Source: Sinonovacula constricta (Eukaryota > Mollusca > Bivalvia > Cardiida > Solecurtidae). From it: a DNA stretch of 64,000 nt. This document shows, piece after piece, positions 43,737 to 57,985 of this stretch; the first letter of the stretch is position 1, and each line of letters starts with the position of its first letter. Where the stretch lies: NCBI GenBank assembly GCA_007844125.1, contig CM017561.1, positions 21,240,365 through 21,304,364 on the forward strand, read 5' to 3'. The notes below the pieces were generated by a model that was not told the origin of the DNA, did no database searches, and saw only the letters and a program-made list of their open reading frames with translations. Both the position numbers and the translations under genes were made by a program.

Positions 43737-46700
43737 AGGTACGGCCTGCGCAACAACAATAGAAGAAAATACAATTAAATTATATACGGCCTGCACAACA
43801 ACGATAGAAGAAAATACACCTAATTTAAATACGGCATGCACATCAACGATAACAGAAAAAAAACTTAATTTAAATACGGCCTGTACAACAACGATAGAAG
43901 AAAATACACTTCAATTAAGTACGGCCTGCACAACAACGATAGAAGAAAATACACTTCAATTAAATACGGCCTGCATAACAACTATAAAAGAAAATACACT
44001 TCAATTAAGTACGGCCTGCACAACAACGATAGAAGAAAATACACTTTAATTAAATACGGCTTGCATAACAACTATAGAAGAAAATACACTTTAATTAAAT
44101 ACGGCCTGCATAACAACGATGGAAGAAAATACACTTTAATTAAGTACGGCCTGCATAACAATGATGGAAGAAAATACACTTTAATTAAGTACGGCCTGCA
44201 TAACAATGATGGAAGAAAATACACTTTAATTAAATACGGCCTGCATAACAATGATGGAAGAAAATACACTTTAATTAAGTACGGCCTGCATAACAATGAT
44301 GGAAGAAAATACACTTTAATTAAGTACGGCCTGCATAACAATAATGGAAGAAAATACACTTTAATTGAGTACGGCCTGCATAACAACGATGGAAGAAAAT
44401 GCACTTTAATTAAGTACGGCCTGCATAACAACGATGGAAGAAAATACACTTCAATTAAGTACGGCCTGCATAACAATGATGGAAGAAAATACACTTTAAT
44501 TAAGTACGGCCTGCATAACAACGATGGAAGAAAATACACTTTAATTAAGTACGGCCTGCATAACAACGATGGAAGAAAATACACTTCAATTAAGTACGGC
44601 CTGCATAACAATGATGGAAGAAAATACACTTTAATTAAATACGGCCTGCATAACAACGTTAGAAGAAAATACACTTCAATTAAGTACGGCCTGCATAACA
44701 ATGATGGAAGAAAATACACTTTAATTAAGTACGGCCTGCATAACAATGATGGAAGAAAATACACTTCAATTAAGTTCGGCCTGCATAACAATGATGGAAG
44801 AAAATACACTTTAATTAAATATGGCCTGCATAGCAACGTTAGAAGAAAATACACTTCAATTAAGTACGGCCTGCATAACAACGATAGAAGAAAATACACT
44901 TCAATTAAGTACGGCCTGCATAACAACGATAGAAGAAAACACACTTCAATTAAGTACGGCCTGCATAACAATGATGGAAGAAAATACACTTCAATTAAGT
45001 ACGGCCTGCATAACAATGATGGAAGAAAATACTCTTTAATTAAATACGGCCTGCATAACAACGTTAGAAGAAAATACACTTCAATTAAGTACGGCCTGCA
45101 TAACAATGATGGAAGAAAACACACCTTAATTAAATACGGCCTGCATAACAACGTTAGAAGAAAATACACTTCAATTAAGTACGGCCTGTACAACAACGAT
45201 AGAAGAAAATACACTTCAATTAAGTACGGCCTGCATAACAACGATGGAAGAAAATACACTTCAATTAAGTACGACCTGCATAACAACGATGGAAGAAAAT
45301 ACACTTCAATTAAGTACGACCTGCATAACAATGATGGAAGAAAATACACTTCAATTAAGTACGTCCTGCATAACAACGATAGAAGAAAATACACTTCAAT
45401 TAAGTACGGCCTGCATAACAATGATGGAAGAAAATACACTTCAATTAAGTACGACCTGCATAACAATGATGGAAGAAAATACACTTCAATTAAGTACGGC
45501 CTGCATAACAACGATAGAAGAAAATACACTTCAATTAAGTACGGCCTGCATAACAACGATAGAAGAAAACACACTTCAATTAAGTACGGCCTGCATAACA
45601 ATGATAGAAGAAAATACACTTCAATTAAGTACGGCCTGCATAACAATGATGGAAGAAAATACACTTTAATTAAATACGGCCTGCATAACAATGATGGAAG
45701 AAAATACACTTTAATTAAGTACGGCCTGCATAACAATGATGGAAGAAAATACACTTTAATTGAGTACGGCCTGCATAACAACGATGGAAGAAAATGCACT
45801 TTAATTAAGTACGGCCTGCATAACAACGATGGAAGAAAATACACTTCAATTAAGTACGGCCTGCATAACAATGATGGAAGAAAATACACTTTAATTAAGT
45901 ACGGCCTGCATAACAACGATGGAAGAAAATACACTTTAATTAAGTACGGCCTGCATAACAACGATGGAAGAAAATACACTTCAATTAAGTACGGCCTGCA
46001 TAACAATGATGGAAGAAAATACACTTTAATTAAATACGGCCTGCATAACAACGTTAGAAGAAAATACACTTCAATTAAGTACGGCCTGCATAACAATGAT
46101 GGAAGAAAATACACTTTAATTAAGTACGGCCTGCATAACAATGATGGAAGAAAATACACTTCAATTAAGTACGGCCTGCATAACAATGATGGAAGAAAAT
46201 ACACTTTAATTAAATACGGCCTGCATAACAACGTTAGAAGAAAATACACTTCAATTAAGTACGGCCTGCATAACAACGATAGAAGAAAATACACTTTAAT
46301 TAAGTACGGCCTGCATAACAATGATGGAAGAAAATACACTTCAATTAAGTTCGGCCTGCATAACAATGATGGAAGAAAATACACTTTAATTAAATATGGC
46401 CTGCATAGCAACGTTAGAAGAAAATACACTTCAATTAAGTACGGCCTGCATAACAACGATAGAAGAAAATACACTTCAATTAAATACGGCCTGCATAACA
46501 ACGATAGAAGAAAACACACTTTAATTAAGTACGGCCTGCATAACAATGATGGAAGAAAATACACTTCAATTTAAGTACGGCCTGCATAACAATGATGGAA
46601 GAAAATACTCTTTAATTAAATACGGCCTGCATAACAACGTTAGAAGAAAATACACTTCAATTAAGTACGGCCTGCATAACAATGATGGAAGAAAACACAC

Positions 46701-49700
46701 TTTAATTAAATACGGCCTGCATAACAACGTTAGAAGAAAATACACTTCAATTAAGTACGGCCTGTACAACAACGATAGAAGAAAATACACTTCAATTAAG
46801 TACGGCCTGCATAACAACGATGGAAGAAAATACACTTCAATTAAGTACGACCTGCATAACAACGATGGAAGAAAATACACTTCAATTAAGTACGACCTGC
46901 ATAACAATGATGGAAGAAAATACACTTCAATTAAGTACGTCCTGCATAACAACGATAGAAGAAAATACACTTCAATTAAGTACGGCCTGCATAACAATGA
47001 TGGAAGAAAATACACTTCAATTAAGTACGACCTGCATAACAATGATGGAAGAAAATAGACTTCAATTAAGTACGGCCTGCATAACAACGATAGAAGAAAA
47101 TACACTTCAATTAAGTACGGCCTGCATAACAACGATAGAAGAAACACACTTCAATTAAGTACGGCCTGCATAACAATGATAGAAGAAAATACACTTCAAT
47201 TAAGTACGGCCTGCATAACAATGATGGAAGAAAATACACTTTAATTGAGTACGGCCTGCATAACAACGATGGAAGAAAATGCACTTTAATTAAGTACGGC
47301 CTGCATAACAACGATGGAAGAAAATACACTTCAATTAAGTACGGCCTGCATAACAATGATGGAAGAAAATACACTTTAATTAAGTACGGCCTGCATAACA
47401 ACGATGGAAGAAAATACACTTTAATTAAGTACGGCCTGCATAACAACGATGGAAGAAAATACACTTCAATTAAGTACGGCCTGCATAACAATGATGGAAG
47501 AAAATACACTTTAATTAAATACGGCCTGCATAACAACGTTAGAAGAAAATACACTTCAATTAAGTACGGCCTGCATAACAATGATGGAAGAAAATACACT
47601 TTAATTAAGTACGGCCTGCATAACAATGATGGAAGAAAATACACTTCAATTAAGTACGGCCTGCATAACAATGATGGAAGAAAATACACTTTAATTAAAT
47701 ACGGCCTGCATAACAACGTTAGAAGAAAATACACTTCAATTAAGTACGGCCTGCATAACAACGATAGAAGAAAATACACTTTAATTAAGTACGGCCTGCA
47801 TAACAATGATGGAAGAAAATACACTTCAATTAAGTTCGGCCTGCATAACAATGATGGAAGAAAATACACTTTAATTAAATATGGCCTGCATAGCAACGTT
47901 AGAAGAAAATACACTTCAATTAAGTACGGCCTGCATAACAACGATAGAAGAAAATACACTTCAATTAAATACGGCCTGCATAACAACGATAGAAGAAAAC
48001 ACACTTTAATTAAGTACGGCCTGCATAACAATGATGGAAGAAAATACACTTCAATTAAGTACGGCCTGCATAACAATGATGGAAGAAAATACTCTTTAAT
48101 TAAATACGGCCTGCATAACAACGTTAGAAGAAAATACACTTCAATTAAGTACGGCCTGCATAACAATGATGGAAGAAAACACACTTTAATTAAATACGGC
48201 CTGCATAACAACGTTAGAAGAAAATACACTTCAATTAAGTACGGCCTGTACAACAACGATAGAAGAAAATACACTTCAATTAAGTACGGCCTGCATAACA
48301 ACGATGGAAGAAAATACACTTCAATTAAGTACGACCTGCATAACAACGATGGAAGAAAATACACTTCAATTAAGTACGACCTGCATAACAATGATGGAAG
48401 AAAATACACTTCAATTAAGTACGTCCTGCATAACAACGATAGAAGAAAATACACTTCAATTAAGTACGGCCTGCATAACAATGATGGAAGAAAATACACT
48501 TCAATTAAGTACGACCTGCATAACAATGATGGAAGAAAATACACTTCAATTAAGTACGGCCTGCATAACAACGATAGAAGAAAATACACTTCAATTAAGT
48601 ACGGCCTGCATAACAACGATAGAAGAAAACACACTTCAATTAAGTACGGCCTGCATAACAATGATAGAAGAAAATACACTTCAATTAAGTACGGCCTGCA
48701 TAACAATGATGGAAGAAAATACACTTTAATTAAATACGGCCTGCATAACAATGATGGAAGAAAATACACTTTAATTAAGTACGGCCTGCATAACAATGAT
48801 GGAAGAAAATACACTTTAATTGAGTACGGCCTGCATAACAACGATGGAAGAAAATGCACTTTAATTAAGTACGGCCTGCATAACAACGATGGAAGAAAAT
48901 ACACTTCAATAAAGTACGGCCTGCATAACAATGATGGAAGAAAATACACTTTAATTAAGTACGGCCTGCATAACAACGATGGAAGAAAATACACTTTAAT
49001 TAAGTACGGCCTGCATAACAACGATGGAAGAAAATACACTTCAATTTAGTACGGCCTGCATAACAATGATGGAAGAAAATACACTTTAATTAAATACGGC
49101 CTGCATAACAACGTTAGAAGAAAATACACTTCAATTAAGTACGGCCTGCATAACAATGATGGAAGAAAATACACTTTAATTAAGTACGGCCTGCATAACA
49201 ATGATGGAAGAAAATACACTTCAATTAAGTTCGGCCTGCATAACAATGATGGAAGAAAATACACTTTAATTAAATATGGCGTGCACAGCAACGTTAGAAG
49301 AAAATACACTTCAATTAAGTACGGCCTGCATAACAACGATAGAAGAAAATACACTTCAATTAAGTACGGCCTGCATAACAACGATAGAAGAAAACACACT
49401 TTAATTAAGTACGGCCTGCATAACAATGATGGAAGAAAATACACTTCAATTAAGTACGGCCTGCATAACAATGATGGAAGAAAATACTCTTTAATTAAAT
49501 ACGTCCTGCATAACAACGATAGAAGAAAATACACTTCAATTAAGTACGGCCTGCATAACAATGATGGAAGAAAATACACTTCAATTAAGTACGACCTTCA
49601 TAACAATGATGGAAGAAAATACACTTCAATTAAGTACGGCCTGCATAACAACGATAGAAGAAAATACACTTCAATTAAGTACGGCCTGCATAACAACGAT

Positions 49701-52700
49701 AGAAGAAAATACACTTCAATTAAGTACGGCCTGCATAACAATGATAGAAGAAAATACACTTCAATTACGTACGGCCTGCATAACAACGATGGAAGAAAAT
49801 ACACTTCAATTAAGTACGACCTGCATAACAATGATGGAAGAAAATACACTTCAATTAAGTACGGCCTGCATAACAATGATGGAAGAAAATACACTTCAAT
49901 TAAGTACGGCCTGCATAACAATGATAGAAGAAAATACACTTCAATTAAGTACGGCCTGCATAACAACGATGGAAGAAAATACACTTCAATTATGTACGTC
50001 CTGCATAACAACGATAGAAGAAAATACACTTCAATTAAGTACGGCCTGCATAACAACGATGGAAGAAAATACACTTCAATTATGTACGTCCTGCATAACA
50101 ACGATAGAAGAAAATACACTTCAATTAAGTACGGCCTGCATAACAATGATGGAAGAAAATACACATTAATTAAATACGGCCTGCATAACAATGATGGAAG
50201 AAAATACACTTCAATTAAGTACGGCCTGCATAACAATGATGGAAGAAAATACACTTTAATTAAATACGGCCTGCATAGCAACGTTAGAAGAAAATACACT
50301 TCAATTATGTACGGCCTGCATAACAACGATAGAAGATAATACACTTCAATTAAGTACGGCCTGCATAACAACGATAGAAGAAAACACACTTTAATTAAGT
50401 ACGACCTGCATAACAATGATGGAAGAAAATACACTTCAATTAAGTACGGCCTGCATAACAATGATGGAAGAAAATACTCTTTAATTAAATACGATCTGCA
50501 TAACAACGTTAGAAGAAAATACACTTTAATTAAGTACGGCCTGCATAACAATGATGGAAGAAAACACACTTTAATTAAATACGGCCTGCATAACAACGTT
50601 AGAAGAAAATACACTTCAATTAAGTACGGCCTGCACAACAACGATAGAAGAAAATACACTTTAATTAAATACGGCCTGAATAACAACTATAGAAGAAAAT
50701 ACACTTCAATTAAGTACGGCCTGCAAAACAACGATAGAAGAAAATACACTTTAATTAAATACGGCCTGCATAACAACTATAGAAGAAAACACACTTCAAT
50801 TAAGTACGGCCTGCATAACAACGATAGAAGAAAATACACTTCAATTAAATACGGCCTGCATAACAATGATGGAAGAAAATACACTTCAATTAAGTACGGC
50901 CTGCATAACAACGATGGAAGAAAATACACTTCAATTAAGTACGGCCTGCATAACAATGATGGAAGAAAACACACTTTAATTAAATACAGCCTGCATAACA
51001 ACGATAGAAGAAAATACACTTCAATTAAGTACGGCCTGCATAACAATGATAGAAGAAAATATACTTCAATTAAGTACGGCCTGCATAACAACGATAGAAG
51101 AAAATACACTTCAATTAAGTACGGCCTGCATAACAATGATGGAAGAAAACACACTTCAATTAAGTAGGCCTGCATAACAATGATGGAAGAAAACACACTT
51201 CAATTAAGTACGGTCTGCACAACAACGATAGAAGAAAATGCAGTTTAATTAAATACGGCCTGCATAACAACGATAGAAGAAAACACACTTCAATTAAGTA
51301 CGGCCTGCATAACAACGATAGAAGTAAATACACTTCAAGTAAGTACGGCCTGCATAACAACGATGGAAGAAAACACACTTCAATTAAGTACGGCCTGCAT
51401 AACAATGATGGAAGAAAACACACTTCAATAAAATACGGCCTGCATAACAATGATGGAAGAAAACACACTTCAATTAAGTACGGCCTGCATTACAATGATG
51501 GAAGAAAACACACTTCAATTAAGTACGGCCTGCATAACAATGATGGAAGAAAATACATTGCAATTAAGTACGGCCTGCACAACAACGATAGAAGAAAATA
51601 CACTTCAATTAAGTACGGCCTGCATAACAATGATAGAAGAAAATACACTTCAATTAAGTACGGCTTGCATAACAATGATGGAAGAAAACACACTTCAATT
51701 AAGTACGGCCTGCATAAGAATAATGGAAGAAAACACACTTCAATTAAATATGGCCTGCATAACAATGATGAAAGAAAACACACTTCAATTAAGTACGGCC
51801 TGCATAACAATGATGGAAGAAAACACACTTCAATTAAGTACGGCCTGCATAACAACGATGGAAGAAAATACACTTCAATTAAGTACGGCCTGCATAACAA
51901 TGATGGAAGAAAATACACTTCAATTAAGTACGGCCTGCATAACAACGATAGAAAAAAATACACTTTAATTAAGTACGGCCTGCACAACAACGATAGAAGA
52001 AAATACACTTCAATTAAGTACGGCCTGCACAACAACGATAGAAGAAACCACACTTAACTTAAGTACGGCCTGCACAACAACAATAGAAGAAACCACACTT
52101 AACATAAGTACGGCCTGCACAACAACGATAGAAGAAACCACACTTAACTTAAGTACGGCCTGCACAACAACAATAGAAGAAACCACACTTAACATAAGTA
52201 CGGCCTGCACAACAACGATAGAAGAAACCACACTTAACTTAAGTACGGCCTGCACAACAACGATAGAAGAAAATACACTTCAATTAAATACGGCCTGCAC
52301 AACAACGATAGAAGAAACCACACTTAACTTAAGTACGGCCTGCACAACAACGATAGAAGAAACCACACTTAACTTAAGTACGGCCTGCATAACAACGATA
52401 GAAGAAACCACACCTAACTTAAGTACGGCCTGCACAACAACGATAGAAGAAACCACACTTAACTTAAGTACGGCCTGCATAACAACGATAGAAGAAAATA
52501 AACTTCAATTAAGTACGGCCTGCACAACAACGATAGAAGAAACCACACTTAACTTAAGTACGGCCTGCACAACAACGATAGAAGAAACCACACTTAACTT
52601 AAGTACGGCCTGCACAACAACGATAGAAGAAAATACACTTCAATTAAGTACGGCCTGCACAACAACGATAGAAGAAAATACACTTCAATTAAGTACGGCC

Positions 52701-55065
52701 TGCACAACAACGATAGAAGAAACCACACTTAACTTAAGTACGGCCTGCACAACAACAATAGAAGAAACCACACTTAACTTAAGTACGGCCTGCACAACAA
52801 CGATAGAAGAAACCACACTTAACTTAAGTACGGCCTGCACAACAACGATAGAAGAAAATACACTTCAATTTAATACGGCCTGCACAACAACGATAGAAGA
52901 AACCACACTTAACTTAAGTACGGCCTGCACAACAACGATAGAAGAAACCACACTTAACTTAAATACGGCCTGTATAACAACGATAGAAGAAACCACACTT
53001 AACTTAAGTACGGCCTGCACAACAAGGATAGAAGAAACCACACTTAACTTAAGTAAGGCCTTCACAACAACGATAGAAGAAACCACACTTAACTTAAGTA
53101 CGGCCTGCATAACAACGATAGAAGAAACCACACTTAACTTAAGTACGATCTGCACAACAACGATAGAAGAAACCACACTTAACTTAAGTACGTCCTGCAC
53201 AACAACAATAGAAGAAACCACACTTAACTTAAGTACGGCCTGCACAACAACGATAGAAGAAACCACACTTAACTTAGGTACGGCCTGCATAACAACGATA
53301 GAAGAAACCACACTTAACTTAAGTACGGTCTGCACAACAACGATAGAAGAAACCACACTTAACTTAAGTACGGCCTGCATAACAACGATAGAAGAAACCA
53401 CACTTAACTTAAGTACGGCCTGCACAACAACGATAGAAGAAACCACACTTAACTTAAGTACGGCCTGCATAACAACGATAGAAGAAAATAAACTTCAATT
53501 AAGTACGGCCTGCACAACAGCGATAGAAGAAAATACACTTCAATTAAGTACGGCCTGCACAACAACGATAGAAGAAACCCTACTTAACTTAAGTACGGCT
53601 TGCACAACAACGATAGAAGAAACCACACTTAACTTAAGTACGGCCTGCACAACAACGATAGAAGAAAATACACTTCAATTAAGTACGGCCTGCACAACAA
53701 CGATAGAAGAAAATACACTTCAATTAAGTACGGCCTGCACAACAACGATAGAAGAAACCACACTTAACTTAAGTACGGCCTGCACAACAACAATAGAAGA
53801 AACCACACTTAACTTAAGTACGGCCTGCACAAGAACGATAGAAGAAACCACACTTAACTTAAGTACGGCCTGCACAACAACGATAGAAGAAAATACACTT
53901 CAATTAAATACGGCCTGCACAACAACGATAGAAGAAACCACACTTAACTTAGGTACGGCCTGCATAACAACGATAGAAGAAACCACACTTAACTTAAGTA
54001 CGGTCTGCACAACAACGATAGAAGAAACCACACTTAACTTAAGTACGGCCTGCATAACAACGATAGAAGAAAAAACACTTCAATTAAGTACGGCCTGCAC
54101 AACAACGATAGAAGAAACCACACTTCACTTAAGTACGGCCTGCACAACAACGATAGAAGAAAATACACTTAACTTAAGTACGGCCTGCATAACAACGATA
54201 GAAGAAACCACACTTAACTTAAGTACGGCCTGCACAACAACGATAGAAGAAACCACACTTAACTTAAGTACGGCCTGCACAACAACGATAGAAGAAACCA
54301 CACTTAACTTAAGTACGGCCTGCACAACAACGATAGAAGAAACCACACTTAACTTAAGTACGGCCTGCATAACAACGATAGAAGAAACCACACTTAACAT
54401 AAGTACGGCCTGCACAACAACGATAGAAGAAACCACACTTAACTTAAGTACGGCCTGCATAACAACGATAGAAGAAACCACACTTAACTTAAGTACGGCC
54501 TGCACAACAACGATAGAAGAAACCACACTTAACTTAAGTACGGCCTGCATAACAACGATAGAAGAAACCACACTTAACTTAAGTACGGCCTGCACAACAA
54601 CGATAGAAGAAACCACACTTAACTTAAGTACGGCCTGTATAACAACGATAGAAGAAAATACACTTCAATTAAGTACGGCCTGCATAACAACGATCGAAGA
54701 AAATACACTTCAATTAAGTACGGCCTGCACAACAACGATAGAAGAAAATACACTTCAATTAAGTACGGCCTGCACAACAACGATAGAAGAAAATAAACTT
54801 CAATTAAGTACGGCCTGTACAACAACGATAGAAGAAAATACACTTCAATTAAGTACGGCCTGCACAACAACGATAGAAGAAAATACACTTCAATTAAGTA
54901 CGGCCTGCACAACAACGATAGAAGAAACCACACTTAACTTAAGTACGGCCTGCACAACAACGATAGAAGAAACCACACTTAACTTAAGTACGGCCTGCAC
55001 AACAACGATAGAAGAAAATACATTTCATTTATGTACGGCCTGCATAACAACGATAGAAGAAAATA
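43737..55065. repeat. 45-bp satellite, about 250 copies, with higher-order repeats
   Basis: The unit is TACGGCCTGCATAACAACGA, TAGAAGAAAATACACTTCAA, TTAAG (45 bp). Left edge units are diverged. From about 44100 to 49600, blocks of 31-35 units are repeated: the rare variant AAGTTCGGCCTGC falls at 44775, 46350, 47835 and 49230 (spacings of 35, 33 and 31 units), and AAAATGCACTTTAA recurs at 44401, 45796, 47281 and 48856. From about 52030 to 54640 a second type, GAAACCACACTTAACTTAAG, dominates. Open frames of more than 800 codons on both strands follow from the 45-bp period and are not genes. Confidence 0.95.
52030..54640. repeat. 45-bp satellite, CCACACTTAACTTAAG subtype
   Basis: Units read TACGGCCTGCACAACAACGA, TAGAAGAAACCACACTTAAC, TTAAG, interspersed with standard AAAATACACTTCAATTAAG units. 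The subtype is confined to the right third, so it marks a later local expansion. Confidence 0.9.
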
Positions 55066-55743
55066 TACTTGCCTAAAGCAAATATTTGTTTAAGAAAATA
55101 CTAAAGTTGGCATTTAAATAAGCTTAAAGTATAAGTGACTATGTTCACACTAAGTAAAATGAATGAGGCTTAAGGACATTGGAAAGTTGGTATAATACTT
55201 CAGATGCGTAAAGAATACGTTACGCGAATCATATTTAAAATTGCAAGAAATTGAAGAAAGAGCCGGATTTATCCAGGTGTACAATTGTGTCTTTTTCGTA
55301 AATTTATTATATGTTTTTTCTCTAAATTAATCTGGTAAGAAATAATGTTGTTGTTGACAGAATTACTAGAATTACAAAAATATAATCGACACATGATACA
55401 TACCTATTATAGTTAACATTAGATTCTGACTTTGTATTATTATTCCAAGACATTTTTCATTTAAAGGACTAATCATATTGTACACACCTGTAAAATAAAT
55501 CAATCCAATGCTGTAATCCTTGTAAGCAAAATATGTTTATACAATATCAACGCATTGACAACTTATCTTTAAATAATGTTAAAATCTGACTTCTCTACCA
55601 ATTATTGTATTGTCGAAACTTTGTATTTATATAATTAAATTTCAGAAATTATTTAAAAAATTGTGTTAACAAATCTGAAAACGTTGAAATATTTATTATT
55701 TCACAGTCATAATTTGAAAAGAAAACGTAAATACAAAGGTACT
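55066..55743. other. unique AT-rich sequence
   Basis: No exon, SINE or tandem unit was recognised. Confidence 0.4.
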
Positions 55744-56201
55744 TAATGGTGCCTATATCTAATATATGTAACAATATCTGACCTCTGTTTGGGGTATTTG
55801 TGTATAATTTATGTTGAAAGATATCATACTTTAGTTTAAGCTTTCAACAGTATCTCAATTTTGGGGCAGTAAAACTCGTTAATCAACACTTAAAATGTTC
55901 ATTCTTTCCAAATATTTAAATAAGAACGATTGGGATTTCTTCTAAAATAAGGCATCGATGACTTGAATGAGCTAAAACATAAGTGGTCACATGGCTGTCT
56001 TGGTTAAAAAATAGCTTACTTTGCAACGCATAACAGATCGGAAATACATGTTTGTATTGGCGATTGTGGCGTTATGGTACACTTTTTAGACAGGTGTAGG
56101 ACACCAACAAGCAGCACATTGCGAAGTCTGTTTAGGTAACAATAGATTATTAAGATGTTTAATAAAACATTTTGATTCAAATTATCGGATTCCACCTTTA
56201 A
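55744..56201 (+). mobile_element. TTAA-ended MITE family M1, copy 3
   Basis: It runs from TTAATGGTGCCTATATC to GGATTCCACCTTTAA (458 bp). Internal blocks CTGTTTGGGGTATTTGT, TTCATTCTTTCCAAAT and TTGGTTAAAAAATAGC match 8431-8875. It is the only copy with both ends, and TTAA at each end suggests a TTAA target. Confidence 0.65.
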
Positions 56202-56897
56202 GGGTCATTTTACTGTCTTGATGTCCATTGTGCCCAGTTTATTGCCTTGTATCAAGAATCTGTTGAGGTCAATTAACGTCTCCATAAAATATATACAGAT
56301 GGTATTTATCAAAGGGGAATATTGCTATACACCGTTCTACATCCTTAGTTCCTGTTGCTATAGGCTCACAAGCTATCTTTTATCTGGAGATTTTTAAGTG
56401 CAAACTGCACCAATACATAATATCAGAACACAGTGCGTTACATCATTTTCTGCTGATATAAAATATATTTAGTCACTATATATTGTCAACAAACCTATTG
56501 ATATATGGCTTTTGCTTTTATTCTCATACTTTTTCAATTTGAGACAAACTTCTACATCTAGTTCTTAATCAGTATCCGCCAATTGAAAGTCATATACACC
56601 AATGGAAACTCTCAATGATTTTATGTATAGTTTTCTGTCTCATCTTTGTATTTTGGAAGTTCTGAAGGCACATTGAAGAATCCTAATGTAAATGAACGAA
56701 ATGTAATTAACAGTGTGTGTATTTCCTTTCATGTATGAATTGTATAATAAAGGTATAACAAATCATTTTGAAAAAAAAAAGTTTCAAAATAGAAACAATG
56801 CTAAACACAGGGTAATTTAGTTTTCCCTCACGTGTATGTACGGTATTTTGGCGGGATGACCAATTCATCATTTATCTGATTATGACTGGAGAGGTAT
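56202..56897. other. unique sequence
   Basis: Nothing recognised on either strand. Confidence 0.4.
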
Positions 56898-57306
56898 CAT
56901 GCTCAATCGGAACTCCTCGGGTAATTCCGTCCTCGGGACAATCATCCCTCGGATATATCTGGCGCAATGATACATGCTCAAATCACGATCGTTTTGTTCG
57001 CCGGAAGTCGGAAGAAGATGCTTAAAATGTAGTTCGCAAAAACATGAACAATGCCGTCGTTTGACAGCTGTGTCTTTGCTGTGCCGGGTAAATTGAACTT
57101 GAATGATTTAAATTTGAAGCAGCCACAAAGTGGAGATTTACAGGCATCGTACTTTTAGTGAGCTGTCATCCTTGCTGCAATCTTTGTTTTGACGTCTGTC
57201 ACAAAAGAAGTCCCATTTTGGGAAGTGGCCGAGGTAATCTTACTACCTACATACATCCGAGAGATGATTCGTGAATTATCCGAGGTGTTCCGATTGGTAT
57301 CATGCT
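56898..57306. mobile_element. possible MITE with about 60-bp inverted ends
   Basis: The left arm (GTATCATGCTCAATCGGAAC, TCCTCGGGTAATTCC, AATCATCCCTCGGATATAT) pairs with the right arm (ACATACATCCGAGAGATGAT, GAATTATCCGAGGTGTTCC, GATTGGTATCATG) as diverged reverse complements about 290 bp apart. No clear target duplication or coding frame was found. Confidence 0.5.
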
Positions 57307-57619
57307 GTTACTAGTTTCAGGACTGTACCTTGAACAACATCGCGTGATCACATGATACCGATAACACATTTTTGTCAGATTAACGTTCGCGATGGGAGTT
57401 AGTTTCTGAACCATGCACCAGAATATGGTCGCCCAGGTATCATATGATATCACAAGACACGAGATAAACAATCTCAAGGGCCGAAGGCGTTTCTGACAGT
57501 CATCCGCAATTGTACCTTGTACCATCACACCACCACACATGCAGGTACTCGTATCATAGAGATAAAGACAGGTTATGTCTGTCCTGTACTAGCTATGAAG
57601 CAAAGTACTGGATAATATA
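57307..57619. other. unique sequence
   Basis: A 97-codon minus-strand open frame (57247-57540) overlaps the inverted-repeat element and has no recognisable motif; not called. Confidence 0.35.
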
Positions 57620-57985
57620 TCATCATCACCATCATCATCATACCACGATCACCATCATCCTCACCATCCTCCTCATCATCATCATCATCACCACCATCAC
57701 CGCCATCATCATCATCATCATCATCATCACCACTGCCATCATCATCATCAGCAGCAGCAGCAGCGGCACGACCCCCACCCCACCACCCCATTATCATCAT
57801 CGGCAGTAGGAGCAGCAGCAGAACCATCAGCAGCATCAGCAGCACGACCCCCAGCCCACCACCCCATTATCATCATCGGCAGTAGGAGCAGCAGCAGAAC
57901 CATCAGCAGCATCAGCAGCACGACGACCACTACCATCACCACATCATCATCATCACTATCAACACCACCATCACCATCATCATTG
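57620..57985. repeat. CAT/CAG trinucleotide tract with an internal duplication
   Basis: CATCATCATCACCATCATC-type runs alternate with CAGCAGCAGCAGCGGC. A block holding CACCACCCCATTATCATCAT, CGGCAGTAGGAGCAGCAGCA occurs twice, at about 57780 and 57860. Poly-His, poly-Ser or poly-Asp open frames here reflect the repeat. Confidence 0.85.

Noticed and set aside
44061..46574. 837-codon open frame on the plus strand (and 830 codons on minus) as a repeat protein
   Set aside because: The frame is open only because the 45-bp unit has no stop in these phases. Both strands and more than one frame are open, there is no unique N- or C-terminal domain, and variants include frameshifts and stops without regard to frame.
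57247..57540. 97-codon minus-strand frame as a gene
   Set aside because: It overlaps one arm of the inverted-repeat element, and has no recognisable motif, splice context or duplicate.
57510..57845. His-rich or Asp-rich proteins in the CAT repeat
   Set aside because: Simple trinucleotide repeat composition explains both strands; no start context or neighbouring exon is seen.
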